A stretch of DNA of 64,000 nucleotides from Branchiostoma belcheri (taxonomy: Eukaryota; Chordata; Leptocardii; Amphioxiformes; Branchiostomatidae), in contig NW_017803998.1 in NCBI RefSeq assembly GCF_001625305.1, forward strand, positions 827,467 to 891,466, read 5' to 3'. Both the position numbers and the translations under genes were made by a program. The first letter of the stretch is position 1. Each line of letters opens with the position of its first letter. This document shows positions 34,481-47,122 of this stretch, piece after piece. A model generated the notes under the pieces. It was not told the DNA's origin. It did no database searches and saw only the letters and a list, made by a program, of their open reading frames with translations.

Positions 34481-34848
34481 GGCCACACCAATTTAATTTC
34501 TTGGTTAACGGATTTTTCAAGAAAAATAATGGAGCGGGCGGGCGAAAAAATAATAAAAATAAAAACAGGCCTAGGCATCCTATTATGGCCCAAAATGGTA
34601 CGATAGGAGCCATGAAGTCAACATACCAAGCTGGTTCAAAATTTAAGCCATTAATTTTGAACTTTTAATGATACCACTGCATTGAAAGATGGAAAAACTT
34701 TAACAACTAGGATTTAAAGGACTGCTTTCAACTGTTCAGGGCAAAATATAAGCATTTTGCAGTTGATTCTGAATTTTTATTTTTATTTGCAAATCAGAAA
34801 AAAATGAAGCGGCGAATCCGTTAACCAAGAAATTAAATTGGTGTGGCC
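34481..34848. mobile_element. Harbinger-like MITE with 34-bp perfect inverted ends, TTA duplication
   Basis: The 368-bp element starts ggccacaccaatttaatttc and ends with the exact reverse complement of its first 34 bases. TTA flanks both ends (34478-34480 and 34849-34851). A 3-bp TWA duplication with GGCC-starting ends is the hallmark of PIF/Harbinger elements. It has no transposase. On the minus strand it contains two AATAAA hexamers (34776-34787), the first ones downstream of the tetraspan gene's stop codon. Confidence 0.85.
34776..34787 (-). terminator. Candidate poly(A) signals of the tetraspan gene, inside a MITE
   Basis: Two adjacent minus-strand AATAAA hexamers lie about 215-230 nt past the tetraspan gene's stop codon (35003-35005). 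I saw no earlier canonical hexamer between the stop and the MITE, so the element probably provides 3'-end processing for the long isoform. Confidence 0.45.
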
Positions 34849-35002
34849 TTACTCAACATTTGTGTTATCTATAGTCTTGTAACAGTCAAATATATACCGA
34901 TTACTTGTACCACAAAGTGATCAATGCTTAAGAAAGATGTCTTTAAGGTGAAGAGGCAGAAGTGGTGGGTCTTGAGGCTGTAATTTTGTCTTCTTGGTCT
35001 TC

Positions 35003-38000
35003 TTACTTAGTCTTCTCTGCTTCTTCCTCAACCTGGACAGCTTCTTGACCATCTAAGAAAAAAATATAATCTCAAGATTACTTTTGTGTGGATCATAAAG
35101 ATGATTTGAATGTATTTTGAAACATGACAAAGGAATTTGTCTCATCGGGGAAAACGAATTCAAGTGAAAAACAAACAAACAAACAAGAAACAAGTCAATG
35201 TGAAAATTCAGTTCTTTAGAAAGGTACGTTCTTGAGACAGGTAGTACAATTCTGGCCTCCATATTTTTGACACAAAGTATGGGTTATTTGCTTGCTAAAC
35301 TGAAGCATTCAACATTAACTCAGTTACTGCTAGGAAAAATAAACTAATTTGTGCAAAACAACTATTGCACATACATTTGTTAACAGCATAACAGCCATAT
35401 AGGTCCTACTTGCAAAATTTGAGCCCTACAGTGCATCTTTGTACGTGTATCAAAAGGAAAAGTAACTTGGTTATATTTCTAATTGTAAAATCTGAAACAG
35501 TGGTAAAGTTTGTTCTTTTTGTTGAACTTTTTTGAAATGGAACAGTCTGTAAACAGTGTTTGCTCCCTTAAAAATATGAAATGGTTAAAAAAAAAGGGAA
35601 CCATTTAGTGAGAACAACGTTAGTCAACGATTCACCTTCTCAGCCAGTAGATATTTACTTACCACTGACTCACACGCGAGTCTTGCCTAGCAATGTTGAG
35701 CACAAGACAGAAGTACAGAGGAAAAGACTTGTATTACTGGCATGCATTTACTCTAACCATGCAACTTAGCATTAGGACAAATGTAGAAAGCAAAAGCATG
35801 ACAGTTACAAATTTATGACATATATTCAGTGCTACCCTAACCACGACAAACCATTTTTCCTTTGGATTTCAACGTACCTTTTTTAAAACTTTAAATAAAA
35901 CACCTAAAAAAATATCAGACCTGTGCAGACTTAAGAGAGTCTTGAAGAAAAAGAAAGCTGAACCAATGGACCTTTCAAATTCCGGACTGTCAATCATAAT
36001 TATCAGTTCAACCAATGACAACAGGACAATTAGCAGTTTGGCCAATCAGAGAGTAGCTGCATGTTGGTCAAATATTTGCATTATTTTTACTGATGTAGGC
36101 GGGACTATAGGAAAGGCTCGAACTTCAAATTCTGTCAAAGCCCAGATAGAAACATTTTTGAGACATGTTTAAAAAAATCAAGATTTATTTTTTGACTGGA
36201 GAGAAATATTTGCATGATTTCATACCTGCTGGCAGCATGGTGGCCTGCTCATCCTTGTACAGCACTGGACCAGGCTCACGCTGGAACAACAAATACAAAC
36301 AATCAGATACGGCAGACTTCTCCCCCTCCAACAAACACCAAAGATTTATACCTCTAGCATCTACACCCAGGTTGCCATGCAATGGGTTATTTTATGGCGG
36401 ATATATTTTACTCTACAGTACAAGTATATGGGAATTAAACAGCCCATGTTGACAGGTTTTCTGCATACCAGGGGTGCATAAGTCTTCAGTATACTGTAAC
36501 TGAGCACTGGTACCAAACGTTTCAAAGCAGTGCCAAGTACAGTCTGTATATAGTAAGCTTTGGTTTATCATCACGACTGCCCAGAATACATATCTTATGT
36601 TCCAAGTTGGAGCTACATGTTATGTACACACAGATTTGATGTCTAGATGGTTGGGTGCTGGTGTGAAGTTTTGAATCGTTAGCTTTTACAATGATTGGTT
36701 CACAATTGAAATGACTATCCTGCTACGTTTCAGTTTAAGAGGGGCCTTTATGATTTTTAAGGGGAGAGACACTTTAATGATACAAAGATCAGCAGTACAG
36801 ATGATGATTAGAATGTACACAGCATCTGGAAAAGTTATAATCTAGTAAGCTGACATGAGGAATGGAAAATCTCCCAACAGGTTCAAGTCTGGGTCCTTAC
36901 CAGAGAGGCCCTGACATGTCCAGACTGTGGTCCGAGAGAGAGCAGGAGAGACAAACAGACACATAAAACAACACGGTGGGAATGGAAGACACATAGGAAG
37001 GATCTGAAGACTACATGCTAAATATGAAAGAATAAGAGCAATACATGCTGCTCTAAGAACATGTTTTTCTTGTAGCCTCCTGAGCAGGCTTTTGGGTTAG
37101 GCTACAACACACTAGAGCAACTGAGTCTGGGAGTAGAGGACAGGCCTGAAAATTACACATGCTGAATATATAAACGGATAAGAGCAAGAAATGCTGCACT
37201 TAAAAAAAAACCTACTTGTAGCAGTTGTCTTAAATGTGTGTAGTGTACTTTGGGTGCTTCTTTTTTGGGGGAAATTCAAAGTCTATAACAAGATGGGTTC
37301 AATTGATGTTACTATTTGTACTGGTTGAGATCTTCTGATTCCATCGATCATAGTAGCCATAATACATTTAGGTATTATTCCAAGCATAGCCATTCCAAGC
37401 AGTATTCCAAGCATCAGACACAAAGAACACAGTGATCTTTATTTCTCTTGTGTACATATTGAGTATAAGTGCAGGTGTATCTACATATTGTAGGAGTACA
37501 ACAATGTTTCAAGCTTACAGATGCAGGGTATGTATAGGGAACAACACTAAGAGCTTTTAACAGATCATACAGTATTTCTTAACCAATAACTGTCTGTCAC
37601 TTAGGATGAGTTAACGTTTAGCACACTGAGGCTATCAATTCTCTATTAGTTAGTAAGCTGAAAAGCTAATAATTATAACAGCATTTTTGAACATTGGGAA
37701 AACAAAATGTCGAAAACGTATGACTAAAAAAGAGAAGGGAAATTTGAGTTATTTTGTAAAAAAAACAACTTTCAAACAGTGTAAGATTTGGATTAGAAGT
37801 GATGATATGGTGACAGAATTCCGTAAAATTTTGTACATCTTTGTATCCATTTAGTATGTTAATCTTATAATTGATTGACTAACACATGCAACTAAGTATA
37901 CGAAAACACATCTATATCAAAGCCTCTTTTACACTGTAATTTCTGGTCACAAGTCTCCACTTTTAATATTTTCCTAACAATTCATTCAACTAAAAGTTGT

Positions 38001-41000
38001 TGCAGTGTCCATGACTTATATGATTGTGTATATCTACTTCTCTACAATACAAAGTGCTGTTTCATCTAGTATTATATTCATACATTCTTCCTTTTCATTT
38101 TCAACCAAGCTAAACTAGTTACTGTATCTGTGAATGACTAGGCATAACAACTATACAGACAGAACATATTTTGAATATATACTGTCTAGCTTGCACACAA
38201 GTTGACAGACCTGTCCTGAGTTTTCTCTCTAATTTTGCAACTAAGGTAACTAAGATACTTGGTACATGTACTATACAATGTATTTTTTCATATACATGTA
38301 TATTTCTGGGCATCACATGTTTGAATGGCTAAAGCAAGAACTTGTTGAAGTTATACTAAGACCACATACACTCGGTCATACTCAAGTAAAAACTATAACA
38401 GGAATCATGGCCAATAACTATTGATATAGAGATGCTAGACCTAGTCACAGTATAATGGCTTGGTCATCTTCTGTCTTGTCTTTTCTTCTTGTAGTTGTAG
38501 CTCTTCAGTACTGATTTCAGTTATGCAATGTTTCCTTACACACTCTTACCCAGAAATAGTATGTTGTACTGACAAGATAACTAAATTTAAGGTACGAGTG
38601 TTGTGTGGCTCATTGCTAAACTGAAAACTTCCTGGACTGCTCAATGCAGCTCTGGCATGGCCTTACTTGGGCCCCTGGAACAAGAAATGAAAAAGGACTT
38701 ATTATTAGTAAAGACAATGTGCATTGAAGATACAGGTACTTTAACTGTAAAATCACTTAATTTTGCAGTGGTTTAATTCTGTGGTAAGAGGAAAAAAGAG
38801 GTTTTTGCAGTGTTCTAAATTTTCAGATCATGTACACTGTAGTACACTGGCCATACAATGGAGACATATTTGTAGAAAATTTTTGTGGAACAATCATTTC
38901 GAAAACTGCTTTAGTGCTATGATAAAATTGTTGCAAAATTTTGAAGATTTACAGTAGCAAGTTGTTTTATTTTGTAGTCAAGTACAAGTATTTGGAATTT
39001 GTTGCAATGAAGAATTCACCCCAAACTGACAAACTGTTAAAAACAAAAAACATCATTTTCTGTCACCTAAACAAAAGATATGTTGGCATGTATTTGCGCT
39101 CCAATATATTTTTTTTGTTTTCAATGTAAATTGAGAGTCAAGCTCGACTAAACATAGCAACAACTGCTGTTTAATAAAGAGAAATTGAGCTATTGTAAGA
39201 AGAGAGTAGAAATATAAAAGTGAACTTTGAATAGAATTATATAAATAACCACACAAGAAATAAGACAGCAACAAGACAGCATCCATGCTTTCAAGTAATA
39301 TATAGGTTTATGTAGAGAAAGAAATATGGAAAGAAAGAACAAAAGATAGAAACAAAAGACTTAAACGACTTACTTTCTTCTTGTCCATGCAACATTGGCG
39401 ATGTACTTCAAAACAATATTCCAGCCCATGCAGTATTCCACAACACGGTATGGCACAAAATATCACAGCTAAAATATGGCTGCCCGTGCAAGTACAGCAA
39501 AAATAAACAAATGCCTTGAAAAAAAATGTCATCACATAAATCTAATACAAGCATTGTACGCAATACTGAAGTATAAGTAATTCCTGCTTCAACAGAAACA
39601 TCACATGGGGGGGGGGGGGCAACTCAAAAAGGTCCAGGCATTGGTCTTGTATGTTCCCATGCAGATAGTACCACTACATTATGGTCATTATAATAATCAT
39701 GTTGCAAGATTTCTTGTTGGCTGGCTGGCAGGCATTTTATAAAGTAATCCATGACTTCTCAATGCTGTGTCTACTGGGACTAATAACTCCTTGGCCATCA
39801 ATGCTACTGTTTCTACTTAGTTTAGGGTGCAGTTGCATTTGTCAATGGCCATCATACGATTTAGATGTCGTAGAAGTTTCTGGAAGGCTATGACAAAACT
39901 AACTGCTGACAAGGATCTTAGAAAAGATCCATTACAAGAGTACAAGACAGTTGAATTTTGTATGACATATGCAAGTCGAAATACTATCGCCAGAATGTTC
40001 CTCAGTAGGGTACTATGATTGCACAATGAACATCTGTAAAATGTGAGTAAATGGTCATACCTTTGTGAAGTATCCAACCATGGACTCCAGGCACAGGATG
40101 CAACAGCACATGGCAATCACCATCTCGAAGAAGGCGAAAATGCTGGAGGGGATCCAGACAGCCCAGGTCTTACCCTACAAGTAAAACCACAACAAAGGAG
40201 GTTAAAGCCTGGTGACACCCATGGCATACACAAAATTGCAAGTTCTCAAACATTTTACATACCTTTTGAAAAATATGCATGCAAATTCTTAATTACAAAC
40301 TGGAAGTCAGTAGTAAATAGAAAAGTTTTAAAACATTATGCTGACAACATTGAGCCCCTAGCCAGATTTTTGCAAAATTGCAAGTTGCTTATTTTTTCTT
40401 CTGCCATATTGAAAATGTCTGCAAAATGCGAACAGCAAGTAATTTTTGATAGTAACAGATATTAACAACTGGCAATTTGGCAAGCTCACAAGACACGAGT
40501 ATGTACTAGTATCATAATCACATGATACTGCAAAAAGCAAAGTACTTTGCATCTTGATAATACATGTACTCCAAGCAAACTCCAAGCAACTACATATAAT
40601 GCTATTGAAAATGTCGGCAGTCGTATTGTTTTACGACACTGTAAAATGTTAATTTATTACCTTATGAACTTTAAACATCAATAAATTACAGTGAATATTA
40701 AGAGAACTTACCTTCTTTCCAACAGTATACAATAATACTTGTAATACACATACATACTTAGGAAAAACAAAGAAGTACAGAGTTAACACAACGTAACCTT
40801 ATAATTGTTATAAACATGAAGAAATTGAACATTGTGACCCTCAAAACAAAGGGTGGTTGAAGTAACAGAACTTTGTGACACTTCTTCCCAAACAGGGTTC
40901 TATGGTTCAACAAACTGGGAACTTTTGTTAGAACTGAACTGAACTGTACCAGCAAACGGCTGGTGAAACTATTGGAACGCATGTAACAAGTGGCAAAACT

Positions 41001-43778
41001 CTGCCAGGTATTAATGTGATAGAGTTGTTATTTGTGGACAAACTATGATACTACAATGCACATGAGGAAAGCATAACATAAGTATATTTAACTAAAATAT
41101 ATTCCAATCTTGCACTGTATTTTTCAAGCAATTATGCAGAAATTTGGCTTAAAGTTTGGAGGTGTAGATATAGAGAGTATAAACTTACAAAAATCAAGAA
41201 TCAAAATTATTTGGTACTTTCTACGATGTTAGCTTGAAAATTCATCTGTGTTGGTAGACTTCATCATGAGGAAGGGTTTTTAAATTGTAGATGCCAACAC
41301 AGAGTTATACTTACTCAATTTTTTACCGTACAGTTTCAGACCTTGTAAAAAAAAATCAATCCAGTACAAAAATTTTATCAAGTCAAATTCTTTGATTTGG
41401 AAACTGACCTAGATGTTTGTCCACCAAATTCCCTAGTGGTTACAATGTTAGCAGTGAGAAGGTTAAATATCCTTCTTAGTAATTATTCAACCATGTTGTT
41501 TGTTTGTTGTCCACAAATAACATGACTTTACCACAGCGGTACCTACACGAGGGAAGGAGGCGTCTGGAATGTATCCTGGAGTGATGATCAGTACGGTAGT
41601 CAGGTTCAGGAGGATACTGAAGACGTTAGCATACAGGGTCATGGGGATCTACAGGATTCAAATAGATATCAACATCATCTTTCTGTCCTAGTCCTACACT
41701 AGAAGAGGTAAAGGTCCTATAGCCTTTCTGAGGCCATAGAGGCAGTGGTTGTTGATCCAGTGTGTCTAGGGAACAGTATTAGAAGGGGGAGTCCATCCCT
41801 CTCCTGCCACTGCCTTATACCTCTCCAAAAGTTGGCTACAATTTCACACCTGGGTGGAGTGAGGAAAATTGTGTAAAATGTGTTGTGTAAAATGCCTTCC
41901 TTTATTAGGCATTTTCCTTGATCTCTCGATCTTGTCTGTTCTCCTACGCACTTGTCATTCCATACCACCCTACACTACACTCTCAGTTTCTGCTTTTGAA
42001 AATATGAACAGAATTTTTTTGTATAACGGAAGATAGGAGAATTTCTTTGCAAAATCACAAGTTAAGCCATGCAAAACAAAATGAAACTGGGTTCATCTTC
42101 CCTATTGTATCCTGAGTTGAGATTTCTAATAGTTTTCTTTGTCTAAAACACACTAACCAAGAAACAACCTAAACACCATTTTCTATTCTGCTTGTCTCCT
42201 TGATAGTTTGAAGAAGCTCCTCTCTATCCAGTCTTCTCTAGGTATTCTCTGGTGACATGTATGCCTGGAACACTTGCTACACAAGTCAAAATTCTTGTCT
42301 CCTTCCTGATTCTTCTCTCCAACACTCAGCTAGCCCTGGAACACTAAACGTCACACAGAAGGCTTTTGTGACACTTCAATGTATAAATACATTGGAGGGG
42401 GTGGGGGGCTTGAAAACTTCAACCATCCTTTTGTTTTGAGGGCCACCATGTTTTTTTAATACCTCGGGGCGGGACATGCCGACTTGTGTGCCGGGCACAA
42501 TCAGGATCAGGCAGGCAAGGTTGATCAGAATACTGATGATGGAAGCAGCCAGGAATCCAACAACCTTCGGATCAAACAGTGTTTCAGACATTTAAGTATC
42601 ATATTCACAGAAACAATGGTTGCCCTTCTCCTTGCATGCACTTTGTGTTCTACTTTGCAACTTGAGAGCTCTGAAAAGTAGAAGATGTGTACAAGTGATA
42701 TGCAGTTAAGAAACTTATTGAAACTGAAACTGGCTTGGAGGGACATGAACTTTTCTCAGTGATGTATGACAGAAAGTTGTGGCGAACTAACTTTGTATGC
42801 TCCACCTCTACGGAGGATGAATGATGATGATGATGATGATATGCACAGAATCGTAGTGCAGATTTTCATGTGGAATGTCAATAGTCTGTGTTCTTTTGTA
42901 CTTTGTATATCCACAGTATATCAGAGTGTGAATGTGTATTCCATTGTACTTGGCCTGTATATTACATATTAAAAAAAACATAGAAGGGCATCATGCAACA
43001 TTGTAATATCCTTCATAAATGCTACTTTCTCTTGCATAGATTAACATGAACTTGTATCAAAACAAAAGATATTTTACATTTGAGAGTTCAGCCTTACAAC
43101 TACTTACCATGCTGCCCTTGCTGTCAGCCATCTTACCACTCACAAATCCAAGGATTCCGGCAACAATCACCTGAACAGTGCAATAAATGTACATGTAGAA
43201 CTTGCCAAACATATGCCAATTTGTTTGTTTTATTGTGATCTCCATCAGTTCTCTATTTTGGGACACCTTCATGCAAGTAACAGTGATAATTACATTTTGT
43301 CTGCAATAGACAAGTTTTACCTGCACCACTCTGAATTTATGAAGTATGGATCACACTTAAAACTGTACAGAAACCATTGCCATCAAATCTTTTGCCAGTA
43401 TACCTCATACATGTTGTAAACAGCCATGCAAAAATGAAAATCCACATACACTTACATGTACGTGTAAACCCTCACAGAGTACATGGACCGGTGCAGGTTT
43501 GGTAGACATCAGAAATACCTGCACAGCTCCAATTTCACCTGCACTAACCTGTATATACAGGTAGCATTTCAAGCCCTGCATTGACCTGAAGAGAGATAAG
43601 TCTTTCTAAATTGTGCTCTCATACTTACAATGCTGCCGGACACGATGGCGAACCAGTTACAGTTGAAAGCGGAGTGGGCGTTGATGACGACAGAGATGAT
43701 CCCCAGGATCACGCTGATCAGGCCGAAACCGACCATGGCCGCTCCCAGGCCCTTGGCAATGCCTTTACTGTAGCTCAT
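35003..43778 (-). CDS. Small four-transmembrane protein, CD20/MS4A-like in layout, alternative exons
   Basis: Coding exons in transcript order, all joining in phase: 43629-43778, 43108-43170, 42463-42564, 41532-41648, 40061-40174, 36226-36280, 35003-35052; optional pieces at 40712-40756, 39374-39514, 38663-38674 and 36901-36924. Including the seven main exons gives 216 aa. Hydrophobic segments: VGFGLISVILGIISVVI in exon 1; one across exons 1-2 ending VIVAGILGFVSG; one in exon 3; a similar one in exon 4; and FFEMVIAMCCCILCL in exon 5. The tail is hydrophilic and acidic, ending EEEAEKTK. The short tight loops and the 'GSI-VIVAG' second helix resemble CD20-like (MS4A) tetraspans, but I cannot assign the family firmly. 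Exons 3 and 4 look mutually exclusive, which would give four rather than five helices. A non-coding first exon ends at 44969. Function unknown; probably plasma or vesicle membrane. Confidence 0.78.
36901..36924 (-). CDS. Possible 24-nt microexon of the tetraspan gene
   Basis: Acceptor CGGACCACAG, eight in-frame codons (SGHVRASL), then donor CTG-GTAAGG. It adds exactly eight residues in phase 0 before the tail exon at 36226-36280, so it would be a length-neutral optional microexon. Confidence 0.4.
38663..38674 (-). CDS. Possible alternative terminal exon of the tetraspan gene
   Basis: A strong acceptor (TTTCTTGTTCCAG) is followed in phase 0 by GGG CCC AAG TAA. Splicing from exon 5 (phase 0) would give a short tail G-P-K-stop instead of the long acidic tail encoded at 36.3 and 35.0 kb. 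Confidence 0.35.
   Translation of the reverse strand, partial: GPK
39374..39514 (-). CDS. Possible alternative last-helix exon of the tetraspan gene
   Basis: Open, phase 0 and 47 codons long, between a strong acceptor (ATTTTTTTTCAAG) and a good donor (AAA then GTAAGT). It encodes a Cys-rich hydrophobic stretch, ILAVIFCAIPCCGILHGL, then a basic tail ending MDKKK. In position and Cys-rich helix it parallels exon 5 (40061-40174). It may be an alternative to exon 5 or an unused ORF. Confidence 0.4.
40712..40756 (-). CDS. Possible 45-nt cassette exon of the tetraspan gene
   Basis: A strong polypyrimidine tract and acceptor (TTTGTTTTTCCTAAG), 15 open codons in phase 0, and a consensus donor (AAGAAG then GTAAGT). 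It lies between exons 4 and 5 and would add YVCVLQVLLYTVGKK. No other support. Confidence 0.35.
41532..41648 (-). CDS. Tetraspan exon 4 (third transmembrane helix, version B)
   Basis: Phase-0 exon of 39 codons encoding ANVFSILLNLTTVLIITPG and a longer loop, YIPDASFPRVGTAV. It could replace exon 3 without disturbing the frame. If both were included the protein would have five hydrophobic helices, which is unusual for this kind of protein. Confidence 0.7.
41760..41945 (-). mobile_element. Degenerate SINE family copy in a tetraspan intron
   Basis: Minus-strand piece with the family landmarks (cacacctgggtggagtgagg aaaattgtgtaaaatg) and a decayed tRNA-like head near 41930. More diverged than the 28.5-kb copy. 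Confidence 0.5.
42463..42564 (-). CDS. Tetraspan exon 3 (third transmembrane helix, version A)
   Basis: Phase-0 exon of 34 codons encoding SIISILINLACLILIVPG followed by a short loop. Its acceptor (GATCCGAAG) has a weak pyrimidine tract. It resembles exon 4 (41532-41648) in the pattern S-I-L-x-N-L-x-x-x-L-I-I-x-P-G. The weak acceptor next to a strong downstream one is compatible with regulated, alternative use. Confidence 0.7.
42818..42841. repeat. (GAT)n microsatellite
   Basis: About seven GAT units, gatgatgatgatgatgat, in a tetraspan intron. Confidence 0.9.
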
Positions 43779-43783
43779 CTTGG

Positions 43784-45400
43784 CTGTGGTCAGAACAACA
43801 TTAAAATAAAATTATCATCACTCTTCCTCGGAGGCGTAGCAAACAAAGTTTAGTTTCCAGTACTGTTTGTCTCGAGTTGCTGAGAGATGTTCATGTCCCT
43901 CTTATTAATTACTTCAGTATTGAAACAAACATTACAATTACATGTTCATGTACAAATTTAGAAAGACAATGTTCGATGTATTTGAATCACGTATGATACA
44001 AAATGTTGTTATAAGAAAAGGTTAGTACAGTGCCTATGCTCACTTACAACAGAATGAAAGTAGCAAGAATGGTTTAAAATCGACTGGTCATTAAAAATCT
44101 AAAGAAATTGTCATTTGATTGATTTACTAGTAGTTTACCAGGCAATCGCCTTGCCCCTCCCTTTAGTACATGGCCATATAATTTATTTTTACTATTTAAA
44201 AAAATTTATTTCCTGCAGCTTTTCATTGATATTGAATATAAATCATGCCTGGCATCATAAATACAACACACAAGTGCCAACATCACACTGCATCAACGTT
44301 GTCTTGTCGAAATAATCCGAATTGACCTTATTAAAATCTCCTTTCCGCGCAAGGTCATCACATGCAAATTAGGGCATGGTTGAACGAAAATGGAAATTTC
44401 TTTCGACAACAGCTGCAAAAATACACCAAAAGAGGAAGCCAACGGTCGCTTTTGCTTTCCTTTTGGGTATATGAATAAATGTAGAGGGTGATTGTGGAGA
44501 AATTTGATGATTCGGGGGTGTTTTTATAAGATAAAACGGCGAAGATAAACCAGGAAGATGAGTTCACGCCCTCTTTGGAACATGCACGCCGCCATTTTGT
44601 GGGAGGGCGTTTCAGACGACTTTGTGTGACCTTTCGGATAAATCCGCCTTCAAATCACCGATTACCCTGTAATCCAAGGGCATGGCAACATTTACATAAA
44701 CCCAACAATTTCTGAGGAAGACAAAGACGTGAAAATATCGCAGAGACGAACTGGGAAGCCTACAAGAGTGGGCTAAAATCTACAAACCCGAAAATGGCTT
44801 CTTCATATGCAAATGAGGTGCGGAACCGGCTTGATCGAGGCATGCATGTAAATCGTCAAATATCAACATTTTTCTGGCTTTTAAAGACAGCAAATTGCAT
44901 TGACTAGATACCTTGCGGTTTATTAGTGTCTATGAAATGCTGGATGTAACGGAAAGCCTGCTACGTACCTGGATTTTGTGATTTTTACGCACCGTATCAA
45001 GACCACTGCGATCACCGCCGCCGTCACGTTCCCAGGGTAGTACAAACCGGAAGTGCGTCACTCAATATTCACCGTCGTTCCCAGAACAGTTACAGAAAGC
45101 GGAAATGACGAAATTACAAATCCTAGCCTACTTCTGAACTTTGAACGGGAAAGTTGGACTGTCAAAAACTTGTGTGGCAAGACCTTTATTTTATTTTACC
45201 GTTTTTGTGAGTTTTACACGTAAAAACTATTAAAAGAAGCGCAAAAGTATCTTAGCCCAGAAAATGTGTCCATGATAATATTTACCAGAGCTGCAGATCG
45301 ATTGCTTGAGTATAACACAAGTATAGTACATAACTGTTGGCGAATACCATCTAGTAACATTACCGTACTACTGTAATAGCTGTACTGACGTAATACAAAT
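43784..45400. other. 5' intron of the tetraspan gene and upstream region
   Basis: Nothing beyond the candidate non-coding exon was recognised. GC content and CpG frequency rise towards 45.0 kb, as expected for a promoter. Confidence 0.4.
44969..45060 (-). promoter_or_regulatory. Non-coding first exon and promoter area of the tetraspan gene
   Basis: On the minus strand AAATCCAG is followed by a consensus donor (GTACGT) at 44968, and the stretch just upstream (45000-45060) is locally CpG-rich. The next exon starts at 43783 with acceptor CCACAG five bases before the ATG, so this is the likely 5' UTR exon. The start site is not determined. Confidence 0.4.
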
Positions 45401-45445
45401 ACGTCAGCCACCAGCCACAGGTAATTGTGACCCTGCAGTTTGGAG

Positions 45446-47122
45446 ACAAATCGCCAGAGGTCACTGCTACACGGTTCATCTGCCGGATAGTGTCAATACG
45501 TTTCACCGACGTCAGGGCTCGCAGTCATTTCCAACTCTAGCCCTAATCATAACTTCAATTCTAACCATAGCGATAACCAAAACAACGGATAAAAACATGG
45601 GACGGCGAAACATAACAGGAAATGTTGCTGTGAATGACTTAATTTTGTATTTTGTACAAAGGTTCATCACAAAGGCCAGTGTACAACTGCACTACTACGT
45701 TACGTCATAGTTTAATACGTCAGCCACAGGTAATTGTGACCCTGCAGTTTGGAGACAAATCGCCAGAGGCCACTGCTACACCGTCCATCGGCCAGGTTTC
45801 GTCCTGACGTTTCGCCGACGTCAAGACGTTTTGCAGTCAAGGGAACGACTATTTCATACTTTAACACTAATTAATTCTAACAATAGCGATAATCATAACA
45901 ACAAAATTTCAGCTAAAAACATGGGAAGGCAAACCATAACAGGAAACAGCAATTTCGGCGGCGTTTTCGGGAATGTTGCTACGAAGTGTAAGGCTGAGTT
46001 AGCTGATACAGGCTATCACTTCATTTTAGATGATCTCACGGCCAAACCTGTACAAGGCTATCAGCCCCCTTTGAGTGCCGAACGGTCAGTTAACATTCGA
46101 TCCTTCTGAATCGCCGCAAAGTCAGGCTGTTCCAGGCTACGAGATCCTTCTAAAAAGCCGCAAGGTCAGACCTGTTCCTGGTGCTGACCTTGGTGCTGAT
46201 CAAGAGGCCTGGAGCAGAGAAACCCTACAGAGGAGTGTGATAAATCGCTAGAGGTCGTTGCTGCATGGTCTAACATTGTTGACCTCCAGTGCAGTGATTC
46301 ATATGCAAATCGTATTTTCTACCACTGTACTGTTGTAATTCACTGTGCAATAGACTTCGTCTGCGTGATTATATCTGTTTTCACCCAAATTTATGGTTGT
46401 CCCTTAATAATTATATGCTTGTCTGCCCTGTTAACTCGGTGTACGGAGGGTCGGTGGTCTTCAAATCCCGCCAAATACTCCACAACGCGACCGTGTCGCG
46501 CACCAAACACAACCGGGCCGCCATGTTTGTTGACATGTTCGGTGATGTTGAATAGTAAAAGTAGCGTCTCTTTCGTAGCAACATTCCCGAAAACGCCGCC
46601 GAAATTGCGGTTTCCTGTTATGGTTTGCCGTCCCATGTTTTAGCTGAAATTTTGTTGTTATGATTATCGCTATTGTTAGAATTAATTAGTGTTAGAGTAT
46701 GAAATAGTCGTTCCCTTGACTGCAAAACGTCCTGACGTCGGCGAAACGTCAGGACGAAACCTGGCCGATGGACTGTGTAGCAGTGGCCTCTGGCGATTTG
46801 TCTCCAAACTGCAGGATCACATTTACCTGTGGCTGACGTAACTATGACGTAACTGTAGTAGTGCAGTTGTACACTGGCCTTTGTGCTGAACCTTTCAACA
46901 AAATACTAAATTAAGTCACTCACAGCAACATTTCCTGTTATGTTTCGCCGTCCCATGTTTTTAGCCGTTGTTTTGGTTATCGCTATGGTTAGAATTGAAG
47001 TTATGATTAGAGTTAGAGTTGGAAATATGCGTCCCATTCACTGCAAGGCGCCCTGACGTCGGTGAAACGTATTGACAATATCCGGCAGATGGACCGTGTA
47101 GCAGCGACCTCTGGCGATTTGT
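45446..47122. repeat. Large imperfect inverted repeat, arms ~545 bp, spacer ~586 bp
   Basis: The left arm 45446-45985 pairs with the right arm 46572-47122 in reverse orientation. Shared landmarks are acaaatcgccagaggtc...ctgctacac at the outer ends and gaatgttgctacgaa at the inner ends. Each arm is itself two related units of ~270-310 bp in direct order (left: before and after about 45719; right: split near 46846), both carrying gtcagccacaggtaa...gtgaccctgcag, acgtttc-ccgacgtca and catggga-ggc-aa-cataacagg. The short ORFs in it (for example 45831-46109) are antiparallel copies of each other with no known domain. It looks like a foldback-type element or a local inverted duplication. Confidence 0.85.

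Larger units (their letters stand above)
36281..40060 (-). other. Introns near the 3' end of the tetraspan gene
   Basis: Apart from the small candidate exons listed separately, this AT-rich stretch shows no gene or recognisable mobile element. There is a G-run at 39607-39619. Confidence 0.4.

Noticed and set aside
45831-46636. Antiparallel ORFs containing MGRQTITGN-NFGGVFGNVAT
   Set aside because: The same peptide occurs twice only because it lies in both arms of the palindrome; no start context, domain or splice support.
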